64,000 nucleotides of DNA from Pisolithus tinctorius (GCA_024663395.1 JANFAH010000038.1:372001-436000), one strand, 5' to 3'. Shown: positions 36,213 through 47,619, counted from the stretch's first letter. Made by a program: numbers and translations. The notes: generated from the letters alone by a model not told the origin.

Positions 36213-37445
36213 GCAGAAAAGACCAAAGAGCTCCAGTTTGGCTTGGCTATAACGGTGTTCGTGGTTGTTGAGAGTTATCAAGCCGAACCTTGCAGGATAG
36301 CATTTTTCATCTTCCCCCTCCTGCATGAGGAGGTATTCTACAGCAATATTCAAAGTGTCGACTGCCAGAATGACCTTCCTCTCGGAATCGTAGTCGATAG
36401 TGCATAGCGCAGGGGATGAGATGATAGCTTGGCGAAGATAATCCATGGCTTCCCTGTGTTCATCACGGAATTCGAAGGAGATGTCTTTCTTGGTCAGCTC
36501 GATGAGGGGATGTGCATGCTTAGCGAAATCCTTGATAAAGATCCTACAATACGAGCAAAGACCTAAAAATCTGCGCACTTCGGTGACATTAGCGCAGTAG
36601 GGCCAGTCTTTAATTTTCTGGACTTTAGCTTCATCTGGAATTCTCCCCTCAAATGACACCTTATGCCCAACCACAATGATAGACGGTGCAGCGATGATGC
36701 ATTTCTTTGCTGAAATGGTAGCTCCTGTGTGATGCAGGCGATGTAAGACACAGTTGACGTTCTGCAGATGTTCCCAGATGAAGCATCTGATCCCGGAGTT
36801 TTGTGCGATCGTCTGGTAGGTACCGTCAGAATTTTGGTAACGAGATTTGGCGCCTTTGATCGGGCAATCGTCGATGAACAGGATGGTAACTTCTGGAATT
36901 TCATCCTTTAATATCCAACAGACATCTCCATGGAAAATTTGGACAGCATTTGTGTAGCCCATAGGTAGTTTGGTGAGTTGAAGGGTACCAATAGGGGTTT
37001 GGAAAGTAGTTAGATTGTGGTATTCGTCATGGATGGTGCGATGATCGTATCTGACCATAAGATCTAAAATTCCGTAGACGGAGTGGCAGGCAAAAGCTTC
37101 TGCAATCGAGTTGATGAAAGGGGGAACAGCTGAATCCTGTATAGATATGGCATTCAGAGGTTGTAAGTCATGGACAAGGCGCAGAGATTTTCCATCCTTC
37201 TTGACTATGCAGAACCATTTTGAGCGATAGGATGAAGTAGATGGTTCGTAGACACCTGCGGAAATTTTTTCTTTGATTATGCTGATGATGTCATGAAAAA
37301 TGGCAGGAGGTATGGGGATATTCTGCTTGACCCAGGGTTTGTGGGCTAGCATGGGTATCTTCAGTGGCAGAAACATATCTTCTCGGAAGGTTCCCCTTTC
37401 TATGGCATCCCAAGTGAAGGTGGTCTCATGCGTCTTGACCAGCCA
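36213..37445 (-). pseudogene. Gypsy-1 reverse transcriptase and start of RNase H
   Basis: On the minus strand: IPIPPAIFHDIISIIKEKI, YRSKWFCIVKKDGKSLRLVH, DLQPLNAISI, then FQTPIGTLQLTKLPMGYTNA, the catalytic box ILFIDDCP (FIDD for the usual YxDD), VRRFLGLCSYCRIF and CTIDYDSERKVILAVDT (RNase H start). It ends at KLELFGLF, where the 1.85 kb element is inserted. The segment is open for about 400 codons, long for a dead element. Confidence 0.9.
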
Positions 37446-39142
37446 TCATACCAGATTTAACTCTGCAGGCCAGAGGAACTTCAAAGGGTCCAGATCGAGC
37501 TCGTCAGCCCTTTCCTGGGTGAACCTGGAGCCTGGCATGAATGGAGGAGGATGAGTAGGTAGTACAGGCAAATCTGCGAGAGGATCTTCAGCCTCCCGAC
37601 GCTCTACCTGGAATTCCACAGGCATCGACATTGGTACAGGCCTGACCTTCTTCGCTACAGGTTTGTACTTTAAAATATGAAGAATGGGATCGAACTGGTA
37701 AGTGGAACGTAAAGCTGAAACTGTCAGTGGTGAAACGGTAGTGCTAGTAGAAAATAAGAAGGGGTCATTCAAAGAAACAGAACTAGAATTGAACAGATCA
37801 ATGGGGGGCATACTGTTGCTTTGTAAATTGTAGAGCAATGCTGCAGCAGAATTTTCGGTAGTGTCTGTAGAGGAAAAGGAAGCCGGCTTCGAAGGTAACA
37901 AAGGAGGATCAGAAAGGTAGAGAGAACACATGGAGAAAACATTATCATGGCCTCCTCACGATCCAAATGAGTCATTGACCGACACTAAAAACCCTGCTCA
38001 GGTTGTTTCATGTGGCGACGCATCTCCTTGCATGCAAAGTAGTCTTCTTCGTCTTTGCGATTTACGAACCGTGGAAGAGGCTGTAGTCTGTTTCAAGGGC
38101 ACATTGGAATTAATACCTGTCTACCTGTGTTAGGGTCACGAATCTCCAGAGACTGTTCTCCATTGGGAAAATCTCGTAGGATGCTGGAGAGCAGACAGAA
38201 GAAGGGTCGCCCGAGAAGTAGATCAAATGGAGCGTGATCAACGACCTGAATTTGGAGGTGCACTTCGATATTCCCTATGCGCAAGGACGCGTTCTCTATG
38301 ACACCTAGAGTACTTTCTTTGGATTGGTTAGCGGCTTCGAGAGTCATGCTCATGTCAGAGCGAAGAGGAGCCCCTAAGGCCTCCCATAGTTCACGACACA
38401 AGGCTACCACCTGACAACCACTGTCCAGAATGCATTCAACGTGGAGTTTGTCCATTAAGATGCCATTGACAGCACGTAAGGGGGCAGTAGCGAGGCCTAC
38501 ACACTTCCCTTCGACATCTCTGACCCAGAATTGTTCATAGGACGCCCAGGTAGGTGACGCCACAGCTTCTGACACCATTTCCAAGCTCCCAATCGTTATC
38601 TTCTTCATCACGGCCAGTTCTCGGACCTGCTTGCGAATCTCTGGACTGACAGCAAAGAGGTCTTTGGTAGAAATTTCCATCTTCACCTCTAAGACTTGGT
38701 TTACGAGTTGTCTAGTAGCAGCCGCTTCATTGAAGCTGCTCTGGTATCGAAATTGGGGTGCAGGAATCGTTGTAGGCTTAGATTTCCTGGGATCTGTGGG
38801 ATTAGAGATGACCGGAGTTTTACTAATGGCTGTGTTTTCTGTAACATGGATGGGATCCTTTGGAACGGAATTATCGACTGGCCTGGGGGCAGTTGACACG
38901 TTAGCAGGTGCTGGACCTGTCGTGGGGGTTCGCTGATGGCGAGCCAGAATATCTACACCGTCGAAACAAGCAACCTTCTTCTTCTTGATATTATTTTTCA
39001 ATTCTTCTACCTGCGTGTAAGCTCTTGCCAGTGCGCGCTGGTCTTCTTCATCGGTATTACTCTCTAGTTCTTCGTCAATTAGGTAGGAGGAGGGATGGAA
39101 GTCGACCTGAAATTCCATGGTCTCCTCGTTACTGAAGAACAT
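37446..39142 (-). pseudogene. Gypsy-1 protease and gag-pol linker
   Basis: Contains the aspartic protease core VECILDSGCQVVALCRELW and FDLLLGRPFFCLL, preceded by a Thr/Pro-rich linker and followed by FVNRKDEEDYFACKEMR and a long linker to RT. TGA codons at 38093-38095 (before NRLQPLP) and 37446-37448 (before WLVKTHE) both replace an expected CGA. Protease releases the mature proteins in intact elements. Confidence 0.82.
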
Positions 39143-39175
39143 TGTGCTGACGAGATGGGGTGGGGTATCATGTCC

Positions 39176-40441
39176 TCAAGATGAGTTCGATGGCTGGTTA
39201 GGACATTGTACGGAGACAAGGTTTGCTGAGGCGATGATAGAATCACACATGGCAAGGAAGTTGTCGATCTTTTCTTTAAAGTTCTGGCCAGCAGCCGTCC
39301 TAGGAATGTCAGAACCATCAGGCATAAATACCCTTCCCCCTATCAGGGTGCATATCCCAGCTTGTACGTATTCATGACACAGTGCGCACTCTGCCATACA
39401 GTGACCATTGGTGCTTCCGCAGAAGAAACACTGTGGGTCAAAAGAGCGATGGAATTGGCCCTCTTGACCTTGCTGAGGGAGTGACATGTCGGTAGGTTGT
39501 TGGGTGACTTGGACATACTTGCGTTTTAAGATAGTGGGGACAGTCGATGAAGAAGGGGGTGTGGAGTTCTGAGGAAACAAGGCCAAAGAATCAGGTTGAG
39601 GGAGATTTTGTTTTGCTCCACTGAGCAGGTAGTTAGCGTGCTTGTAGACCAGATCGAACTCCCAAGGTTCATCAATGTCGTGATCTAGGTCTGAAAGTTG
39701 CAATTGCATGAGCAAGGAATTCCAGAACCTCAGGGGAAATCCCTCAAGGAATTTCTCGTTGATGTAGTCCTCAGGGAGCTTCTTCTTCTTCTGGACGAGG
39801 CCAAGGATGCGTTGGAATTCCCAGACATATTTACCAAGATCTTCCAGCAATCCCATAGGTTTCTGAACTTGATGGTAGAGTAAGGTCTCGAGGTTGGCTT
39901 TGGTATAGCGATGATCTTTCACTGAGGCACCTGGATAGTAGTTCAGGAGTTCTTTGGAAAATGCGTCCCAGTCATTGAAGCTGTCGGTTGCAGTGTCTAG
40001 GGTAGACCAAAATTCCGCCTCATTGTGATCAGTGTAACGGATGACCCAGTGGATTTTATCTTTTCCAGTGTCAAGGCCAGCTTCAACACAGAGTTGTTTG
40101 ACGTCTTCGAGGTAGTGAGTGATGTCTTCAGTGTGACCAGAAAACTTCAGGGCTTTGTTGGAGCCCCTGAGTGGCATGTCTCTAGCTCCAGACATTATGC
40201 AAACGGATGTGGAATTTAAGAGTGGGGCAACTGAGGTATTCTGAGTGGGAACTTGGGCGGGGGAAACGATAGTGGGATCTAAAGTGAGCGATTGCGAAGG
40301 GATAAGGAGTTGTTCAGCAGCGAGTTTGGAATTACTAGACGACAAGGGCGAAGAAGAGGTTAGTTCTGAGGGAGGCAAAAGTTCTTGACACTCTGCAGGA
40401 GGATTGAAGGGTTCGTCAAAGTCGAAACCTCCTGGAAACAC
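39176..40441 (-). CDS. Gypsy-1 Gag
   Basis: 421 codons from MFPGGFDFDEPFNPP. The retrotransposon gag region runs from IMSGARDMPLRGSNKALKF through WSTLDTATDSFNDWDAFSKE and YINEKFLEGFPLRFW. A Cys/His segment, FFCGSTNGHCMAECALC, takes the place of the usual CCHC knuckle. Gag builds the virus-like particle. The frame is open from start to stop, and the product lies just inside the 5' LTR of the element (right end). Confidence 0.85.
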   Translation of the reverse strand: MFPGGFDFDEPFNPPAECQELLPPSELTSSSPLSSSNSKLAAEQLLIPSQSLTLDPTIVSPAQVPTQNTSVAPLLNSTSVCIMSGARDMPLRGSNKALKFSGHTEDITHYLEDVKQLCVEAGLDTGKDKIHWVIRYTDHNEAEFWSTLDTATDSFNDWDAFSKELLNYYPGASVKDHRYTKANLETLLYHQVQKPMGLLEDLGKYVWEFQRILGLVQKKKKLPEDYINEKFLEGFPLRFWNSLLMQLQLSDLDHDIDEPWEFDLVYKHANYLLSGAKQNLPQPDSLALFPQNSTPPSSSTVPTILKRKYVQVTQQPTDMSLPQQGQEGQFHRSFDPQCFFCGSTNGHCMAECALCHEYVQAGICTLIGGRVFMPDGSDIPRTAAGQNFKEKIDNFLAMCDSIIASANLVSVQCPNQPSNSS

Positions 40442-40679
40442 TGGGTAAAATGCTGGGGACTCTGGGCTCTGAAAGATCTCGTCTAACCCGAGATCTGAGT
40501 CTGATGAGTGTGGCTCTGAAATATCTCTAGGATCAGTTACTGGAATTAAGATTTCTGATGAGGAAATAGATAGTCTGCGGAAGGGCTCTAGGAGCTCTTC
40601 GAGTTCGGTTCTTTGACGAGTGGGTCATAAGGATCTCCTTTCCAGATCTACAGACCCCTCATGGTGGGCTCCAAAACGA

Positions 40680-41686
40680 TGTGGGACACTACCCCCAGGT
40701 AGCATGTGAATAGGGGAAAGCTGTAGGGAAAATCCCTAGGCTCGACCCAAGGGGTGCTGAGTAGGAAGGAGATGTAGAGTGTGATGGTAGAGTCGGTCGA
40801 AGAGTCGAATGTGGGTCACAGAATTTAATTCCGCAGAGTTGAAGGTAGGGACAGACTTGCTTTTGAAATTCCAGACAACGATCTTGCACCGAGGAAGTAA
40901 CTCTGAGACAAATTAAGTGCACGGGAGAGGAAAACGAGTACTAGTGGAACAAGGACACAAAGACATGGTAGACACAGTAGATGCAAAGACACGGATACAC
41001 AGCAGACACAGAGGACACGAAGACTCTTTGAACTCTTTAGACTTGCACAAGACACAGGATGTGGGTCCTAAAAGAGATGATTCTCATTTCATCGCTGAGG
41101 CGGAATTATATAGTACATGGATAGTAAGGTACTGATCAGAGAAATGTGGGGTGGGAGAAGCAAAACTCCAAAAAATAAAGGGGATGACATGTCAGATGTC
41201 AAAGCCATACAGCAATGTGTGAAAACAAACTGTAAGGTAGTAACTGAGAAAGACAACAGGAAAGATGGGTATCTTCCAACAGGACGAGTGTACGCTGTAC
41301 CATAGAGTGGAACATGAAGGGTAGAGGCCATAGGTAGAAAGGGGTTCTCACATTGTGGAGAAAGGTTCGCAGGAAAGGAATGAGAGGGGTAACCGGAGTT
41401 TTTACTGATGATCTACATGGCTTCCCAGCTACGTGGCAAGGTGAGGGTCGAGGCGACATGACTGTGGAATTCTGGATAGACGAATGTTGGGTTGATGTTG
41501 ACATGGAATTTCGGGACGGTGACTGATGTGCGTTACTGATGGATAGGGAAGCTCCGAAGGTTCGACGGGTGAGGCAGCACACAAGGCAGATGGGGTAATT
41601 CCGAAGATGACAGATGTGGATGGTAATGGTGGAATTTTGGTGTTGGAATCCCTATTTTGGCCTCAGGGAGTATACTACTCCCTACA
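40680..41686 (-). repeat. Gypsy-1 5' LTR (right copy, 1007 bp)
   Basis: Matches the left LTR from TGTGGGACAC to CCCTACA. On the minus strand it is followed by TCGTTTTGGAGCCCACC, a plausible primer-binding site starting with TGG a few bases in. GTGG immediately outside (41687-41690) is shared with the far flank. Confidence 0.93.
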
Positions 41687-42903
41687 GTGGAGTGCAAGGC
41701 CAAGTGACAAAAGGCAGAGGAGGTGCAACTGGAGGCAGAGTGGAGGCAGAGAGAGGAAGAGGAAGCACAGAGGAAGAAGGCAGTGGAGGAAGAGGCCAAG
41801 AGGCAAAGGCAGAGAGTGGCAGCAGAAGAGGCTGAGAAGCAGAGGCAGAGGGCCCAGGCCAGGTGGGATGAAGCCATGCAAAGGTGAGTGACAGAGTCCT
41901 GTGAGTCAGGCAGAGCTGACTTGTATTTTTTACTTTTCTTTACTTTCATTTCAGGTTAAGCAGTGTGGTCTATCATGTCAACACTGCCCAGAGGGTCCCT
42001 GGGACCTCTGTGGTGGTCGCCACGACCAGGAGAGCCCCCTGCACTCACTGCATAGTGAGTCTGATGGCAGGGCAGTGCAAGCCAGGGCAAGGTAAGACCA
42101 GGGCCTGCATGCCCTGCCACAACAAGGAGAAGGTGTGCAGCTGGATGAAGGAGGACAATGTGGTGGGACCCTTGCAGAAGAGAGTGGGGACAGGAAGTTC
42201 CCAAGGAGAGAAGAAGAAGAGGTTGCAAGGAAAGGGAAAGGAGAAAGCAACAGAGATGGAGGAAGCAGATGATGAGCAGGAGGCAGGTGGAGAAGACAAG
42301 GAGGAGCCAGAGACACCACACAAGGGACCCTCAGGAGTGGGGGTCTCCTCATGGTGGGCAGAGTGGGAGCGGGAAAGGCAGCTGCAGGCTGTGGAGGGGT
42401 ATGTGGAGGCACATGAGAGGGCTGTGACTGCCTTCAAGAGGATGGCAGAGGCAGTGGAGTGGATGGCAGAGGTGGTGGAGCAGACAGACAATGAGTGGGG
42501 GCTGTACTGCAAGTGGGCAGAATGTGTGGAGATGAGGAGGAGGGAGGATGCACATGAGGCCAGGATGGCCAAGTTTGAGTGTGCAGGAGGAGGATGGAAG
42601 AGGCTGCAGTCAGAGGCAGTGGAGGGCAAGAATGACGAAGCAGATGAAGGTGCAGATGGGGACAATGAGGAAGAGGAGGAAGTTGGAGGAGAGCAAGGTG
42701 GAGAAGAACAGGTGATGGAGGAGTAGAGTAGTTTTTTTTTTTTTTTGTCTGTTGTATATTTTTGTACCACTACAAAATAGACTTATGATTTTGTTTGTGA
42801 TTCTGAGAAGTGAAATGGATAAGTGGAGAAAATTCTAAAGTATGTAAGGTAGTTTGGTAAGGGGTGGAGTTGGCCTGCAGAGGAAGGTTATGTAGGCAGA
42901 GTA

Positions 42904-45900
42904 TTATGGTGGAGGTTGGTATGGGCCAGGTTTGTGTGGGTAGCACTCATGGAAAGTGGAGACTATGTCAGAGGCATGATCCAGCTCAGTTGCAAGCAAC
43001 CAAGAGGTTTCTTCATCGGTGTTCTTGTAACCAGCCCAGTGGACTAGATACAAGAGTTGACAGTGGTGGCAATGGTGGTCCACCTTAGAGTCAAGTATCT
43101 CCAATACTTCATACTCAAGGTCACCATCAACATCCACTGGCAGAGGTGGAGGTTGTTGGTGGTTTGGTAAAGTTAGCTGCTGTGGCTTCCAGTTGTGAGA
43201 CATGGAAGACCAGATGTACTGAGCACATAGAGTCAGGGAGCCTATGGGTGATGGAGTGCATACCTGGCCTGGCCAAGATGGTGAATGGACCTAAGTACTT
43301 TTTGGAGAGTTTTTCCAAAGGATGAGTGGAGCAGAAGTACTTGGCTTTGACATAGGCCTGTTCTCCAACCTTAAACTCAGGTGGAGGTATGCATTTGGCA
43401 TCTGCTAGACCCTGGTAGCACTGCTGAGCAGTGGACATTTCAGAGCAGAGGAAGTCATGAAGGGTAGAGAGCTCAATGACATAGTCATGAGCCCTTGGAG
43501 AGGTGAAGTCCTGGTCAGGGACCACAGACAGGTTTGGATAGTATACCTTGTTAGCAAAGAAGGGAGAAACTCCAGTAGTCACACTTGGTGCATTGTTGAA
43601 AGTGAACTCTGCTAGAGGTAACAGCTCAGCTCAGTTGTCTTGTTGGTAGTTACAGTAGACATGAAGGTACTGTTTGAGGGTCTGGTTCATTCACTTGGTC
43701 TGGCCATTGCCTTCTGAGTGGTAACCCAAAGTGAAGTGAAGGTGCATATCAAGGGCCTTTCCTAGAGAGTGGAAGAAGTGTGAGACAAACTCAGGGCCTC
43801 TGTCAGAGGTGACATTAGCTGGTACTCTGTGCTTGGAGAAGACATGGGTAAGGAAGAGCTTAGTGAGTTTGGCAGAGGTGATGGAGTTGTGGGTGGGGAT
43901 GAACACTGCTTGCTTTGAGAGGCAGTCCACTACCATGAGGATGGCAGAGTAGCCATTGGAGTTAAGGAGGTGTTTGACGGAGTCCATGGAGATGGAGTTC
44001 CAAGGTCTCTCTGGGATGGGGAGTTGCTTCAGTAGGCCACAGGGATGGTGTCACAGAGTTTTGCTCTGTCCACAGGCAGTGCGAGACCTGACATATTCTT
44101 TCACATCGGAGCAGAGGTTGGGCCACACATAGTCCCTGTGCACGAGTTCTAAGGTGCAGTTTTGCCCAAAATGGCCTGCTAGAGGATGGTCATGTTTGAA
44201 CTGAAGTACTTGAAGGCAGAGATCATCAATGTCAGGGACAAAGATGTGTCCATCAAGGTGGAGTAGGCTGTCAGAGTCCAGGGACCACCAAGGCTTAGTC
44301 AGAGTTGGGAGATGGCTGGCAGAGACAGGGTCAGAGGGTAAGGTGGAGATGACATTGGAGTGCAAGCACTTGACATCAAAGACCATGGCAGCATGGAGCA
44401 CAGGTGCCATGAGGGTAGTGGTATGGAGGGACAATGCAAGTTGCTCCTGTGTAAACATTGGGCAGAGATTGTGAGGATTTACCTGCATGTAGTCCCTATC
44501 TCCCCCTTTTGGGTAGACGTCCCAACATCACATAAGTGCATTGGGTTTGGCTCCTAGGCAGCCAGGGTGGAAGCAGATGGAAAGGTTGAATTGGGAAAGG
44601 TACTCCAACCAGTGGGCCTGTCAACAGGTGAGAACCTTAGAGGTGGAAAAATACTCAAGGTTTTTGTGGTCCATCACCACATTGACAGGTAAGGTGGAGC
44701 CTTCTAAGTAATGCTGCCAATGGCAGAAGGCCTTGAAGATAGCCAACAGCTCCTTGTTGTGGGTATCATAGTTGAGTTCTGGCACAGTCATGGTGGGGGA
44801 GTAGAAAGTGACTGGGCAGAGTTCACTGTTGGAGCAGGTGAGTGACAGAATACCAGCAATGGCATAGTTGGAGGTGTCAGTTTCTATTGAAGGATGCTGT
44901 AGGTATCCTCAGTAGTGCAACAAGCTACTACTGTATTAGACCAACCTGTAGGTATCTACAGGATATCAGTAAGTATAATACCAGTAGTGAAAGTGAGCTT
45001 ACCCTCAGTAGTGCAACAAGCTACTGAGGGAACAGTGAGTAAACTACTGTAAAATGTGCGCTCTAAGGTGATTATGTAAGCACCCAAACATCACACCAAA
45101 GTGAGCAGAACACAGGGGAGAATATATCTCCAACAGTTTCTACTGTAAGCAGAGCATCAGGAACCCAATGAGTGAGAATAGGGGTGGAGCTGAAGGCATC
45201 CTTCATGCAGAGAAAAGCAGAGTGGCACTCCTTGGAAAAGTTCCAAGGAGCACCCTTTTGCATGAGGCAAGTGAGCGGAATGATGATGTTGGAGTAGTTA
45301 TTAATGAATTGTCTGTAGAAGTTTGTGAAACCAAGGAAGGATTGGATGTCTTGCACCTTCCATGGCTCAGGCCAGTCACAGGCTGCCTGAACCTTCTTGG
45401 CAGACATGGTGAGACTGGAGGGAGAAAGAATGCAGCTGAGGTACTCAACAGAGTTGGAGTGAAACTCACACTTCTCTGGCTTGGCATAGAGACCATGCTT
45501 TCAAAGGTGGTGGAGTACCTCTTTTATGTGATCGCAATGTGACTCCACATCCTGTGAATAGATTAGGATGTCATTGAGGTACACCACGATGCAGACATTG
45601 AGCATGTCTGCAAAGATGCTATTAACAAATCACTGGAAGGCCACAGGCACATTAGTCAGACTGAATGGCATTACCTGCCACTCATAAGAACCATAATGAG
45701 TGCAGAATGCCATTTTCCATTCATCTCCATCTGTGATGCAGCCTAGATGATAGGCATGGTGGAGGTCAATCTTGGTGTAGAGTGTGGCTTGGAGAGTTGA
45801 GTAGGTCAGAGATGAGTGGCAGCAGATAGTGGTCTTTTTTCATGATTTTGTTGAGTCCTCAATAGTCTATGCAGAGGCAGAGTGAATCATCCTTCTTTAT

Positions 45901-46890
45901 GAAGAGGACAGGGGCACCATGAGCGGAGGTGGATTGTTTGATGAAGCCATAGCCAAGGTGCTCGTCAATGAAGCTGCAGAGAGCTTCAAGCTCTGGTAGA
46001 GAAAGGGAGTAGATCATGCCAATGGGTGGAGAAGCTCCTGCCTCAAGGTCAATCTTGAGATTGAATGAGTGGTGTGGTGGAAGTTCAGTAGCCTTGTCTT
46101 TACTAAAGATGTCAGCAAACTTGTGATACTCAGGAGGGACCAAAGAGAGGTCAGGAGGTGGAGAAGAAGTGGAGGATGCATGAAGTTTCACATCATTGGC
46201 AGAGAGCTGTAAGCAGAACTGTCTAGAGCCAGGGAGAGCACAGGCTCTGACATATGCAGCAGCATTGATGAGTGAGATGAGCAGAGCAGAGTGTGGCGAG
46301 TTGGTTGGAGGTGCAGTTGGAGCTGCAGATGGAGTGGAGGGTGTTGGATCTGGAGCAGAGGTCTCAGTGGAAGGTGACAAAGGCACCTGGGGCATCAGCA
46401 TTCCCTGTAATGGTGGTTTGAATGATATACTGCCCAGTACCCAGTCAATCAATGGATTGAAGGGGGTGAGCCAGTTGTGTCCTAATACCAGCAAACATGA
46501 AGAATCCAACAGAGTAACATAAAATGAAATGGAGTTGACATTGCTGGAAGGAAAGCAGAGGGAAAGATCTACTTCTTGGGAAATGACAGCATTTGTACTA
46601 CCATCAAACAAGCAGAGTGGAATTGGCAGAGAAACAGAGAAAACAGGAATGGCATATTTTTTGATTATAGATGGGTCTACAAAACAATGAGAAGAGCCAG
46701 AATCAATCAATGCAGAAACAGTATCATCAGAATAGTCAAGAAGAGTTACAGACAGAAGTAAAGAATTGGGACTAGAAAGAGTGGATGCATTGAGTCAGAT
46801 GTCCAGTTGCACACAGTTGGGATCAACACTTCCTCCAGGCTTTGTGAGCTCCCTGGAGGAGCAGACTAACTTTTTGGCTCTGCCTGCTCT
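42904..46890 (-). pseudogene. Gypsy-2 pol: protease, RT, RNase H, integrase, chromodomain
   Basis: Read on the minus strand from the right: protease (SALIDSGSSHCFVD, LVLGHNWLTPFNP), RT entry (EYHKFADIFSKDKATELPPH, SLCLCIDY), catalytic box YLNDILIYS, the RT/RNase H joint (DIQSFLGFTNFYRQFI), RNase H (MDHKNLEYFSTSKVL), integrase zinc and core (HDHPLAGHFGQNCT, VTSDRGPEFVSHFF), C-terminal (FKVGEQAYVKAKYF) and a chromodomain (EYEVLEILDSKVDHHC, LYLVHWAGY). The box reads YLND instead of YxDD, so a catalytic Asp is gone. Many stops occur. A chromodomain steers integration in the Chromovirus branch of Gypsy. Confidence 0.85.
44887..45133. mobile_element. 247 bp element with a 9 bp target duplication in Gypsy-2
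   Basis: CAGTTTCTA occurs on both sides (44878-44886 and 45134-45142). Removing one copy with the insert restores the Gypsy-2 RNase H frame ALLTVETDTSNYA. A 9 bp duplication fits Mutator-like transposons. Inside, CTCAGTAGTGCAACAAGC occurs twice (near 44908 and 45004). Terminal inverted repeats are very short or decayed (TTGAAG versus TTGGAG). Confidence 0.8.
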
Positions 46891-47280
46891 GCAGGCAGAG
46901 TAGGTGGTGTCACACACCAAAGGTGTTTGGTGAGGTGGACATGGATATAGCTGATGAATGGAGATGAAGACTATAGCCCTCATGCAAAGAAGGACAGCCA
47001 GAAATGTCAGCAGTCATCTCCCACACAAGAAAAAGTCATCAATGCCAAAGAAAAAGAAGGAAGCGAGTTAAGCACCAGTTAAAATTCTTAAGTGTCCGTG
47101 TATGGCATTCTGGTTTTTGACATATCTCTGCTGTTTCTGCAGATACAGAAACCATTCCCACACTCACTTGTAGTGCTCAGCCATGTGATCCTACCTTCCA
47201 AAATTGGAGAGGATCTGTGCACTCCACACATTTCTACAGCACTCCCTCCAAAAGACACTCATTTTGCTAATTCTTCTGAT

Positions 47281-47619
47281 ATGGTTGCCCCCACATCAAT
47301 CACTTCACTTGTCCCCTTTGCTAGGGACCATGGCTATGTATATCTACCAGGAGTTCCTACCAGCTTCCATCCTGAAGCATCCTGGTACATCCCATCCTTG
47401 TCTGCCCCCTCCCAGCCCATCCAGCTTGGACAGTGCATTCTTTTTGTCAGTATGACCTCTAGGAGGACATTCTTTGGTCACCTCAGGTCTGTCATTCATT
47501 TGGAAAGGTCTTATGTGGTTGTTTCAGTCTCTCCAGTCCAAGAAGCATATGGATCCTTTCTCCCTGCTCCCTGCAATGTCTTCATACCAGTCTTGTCCAT
47601 CATTCTTCCAAAATTGTGA
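47281..47619 (+). CDS. Conserved 112-codon ORF inside the LTR-like element, copy 2
   Basis: Starts MVAPTSITSLVPFARD, ends VLSIILPKL at TGA, and has exactly the same length as the ORF in copy 1. The frame continues past the TGA to a second shared TGA near 47757 (QLQYNLLFSTLPDCIHDEYD). The reading frame is intact although the surrounding DNA is CpG-depleted and old. Product unknown. Confidence 0.6.
   Translation: MVAPTSITSLVPFARDHGYVYLPGVPTSFHPEASWYIPSLSAPSQPIQLGQCILFVSMTSRRTFFGHLRSVIHLERSYVVVSVSPVQEAYGSFLPAPCNVFIPVLSIILPKL

Larger units (their letters stand above)
27829..41686 (-). mobile_element. Gypsy-1: LTR retrotransposon inserted in the Gypsy-2 antisense gene
   Basis: Direct LTRs at 27829-28848 and 40680-41686 flank minus-strand gag, protease, RT, RNase H and integrase plus a convergent plus-strand gene. 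Both ends are TG...CA and the flanks share GTGG, consistent with a 4-5 bp target duplication. No chromodomain was seen at the end of integrase. The body is itself interrupted by a foldback element (32629-34200) and a 1.85 kb element (34367-36212). Several TGA stops at Arg positions show it is inactive. It is the younger of the two overlapping Gypsy elements, as its CpG content is much higher than that of its host DNA. Confidence 0.93.
27643..42725 (+). pseudogene. Antisense Cys-rich accessory gene of Gypsy-2, split by a 13.9 kb insertion
   Basis: The first part (27643-27828) starts MSSQHENTTPQPTPGH and ends in a coiled-coil-like acidic and basic stretch. It resumes at 41687 after Gypsy-1 in the same frame once one GTGG is dropped, continuing QKAEEVQLEAEWRQREEEE to 41884. 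After an intron (about 41885-41955) comes APCTHCIVSL, then CKPGQGKTRACMPCHNKEKVCSW, a Cys pattern reminiscent of zinc-cluster DNA-binding domains. A long Glu/Ala/Arg coiled coil follows, ending at 42725. TGA codons at 27813 and 41705 stand where CGA would give Arg. The gene runs towards the pol genes of its own element. Function unknown; nucleic-acid binding is an inference from the Cys cluster. Confidence 0.6.
27643..46907 (-). mobile_element. Gypsy-2: old LTR retrotransposon with chromodomain, split by Gypsy-1
   Basis: Minus-strand protease, reverse transcriptase, RNase H, integrase and chromodomain at 42904-46890, with a plus-strand accessory gene convergent to them (27643-27828 plus 41687-42725). 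The whole is CpG-poor and carries many nonsense changes. It is interrupted by Gypsy-1 (27829-41686) and by a 247 bp element (44887-45133). The gag region is missing because the element is cut off at 46907 by the 1.85 kb LTR-like element. Confidence 0.8.

Noticed and set aside
27829..41686. Virus-like particle genes taken as an integrated virus
   Set aside because: Gag, protease, RT and integrase between LTRs with no envelope are those of a fungal Gypsy retrotransposon.
42045..42770. Long minus-strand open frame opposite the Gypsy-2 Cys-rich gene
   Set aside because: It is the Ser/Pro-rich shadow of a Glu/Ala-rich coding strand; the Cys cluster and splice sites support the plus strand.
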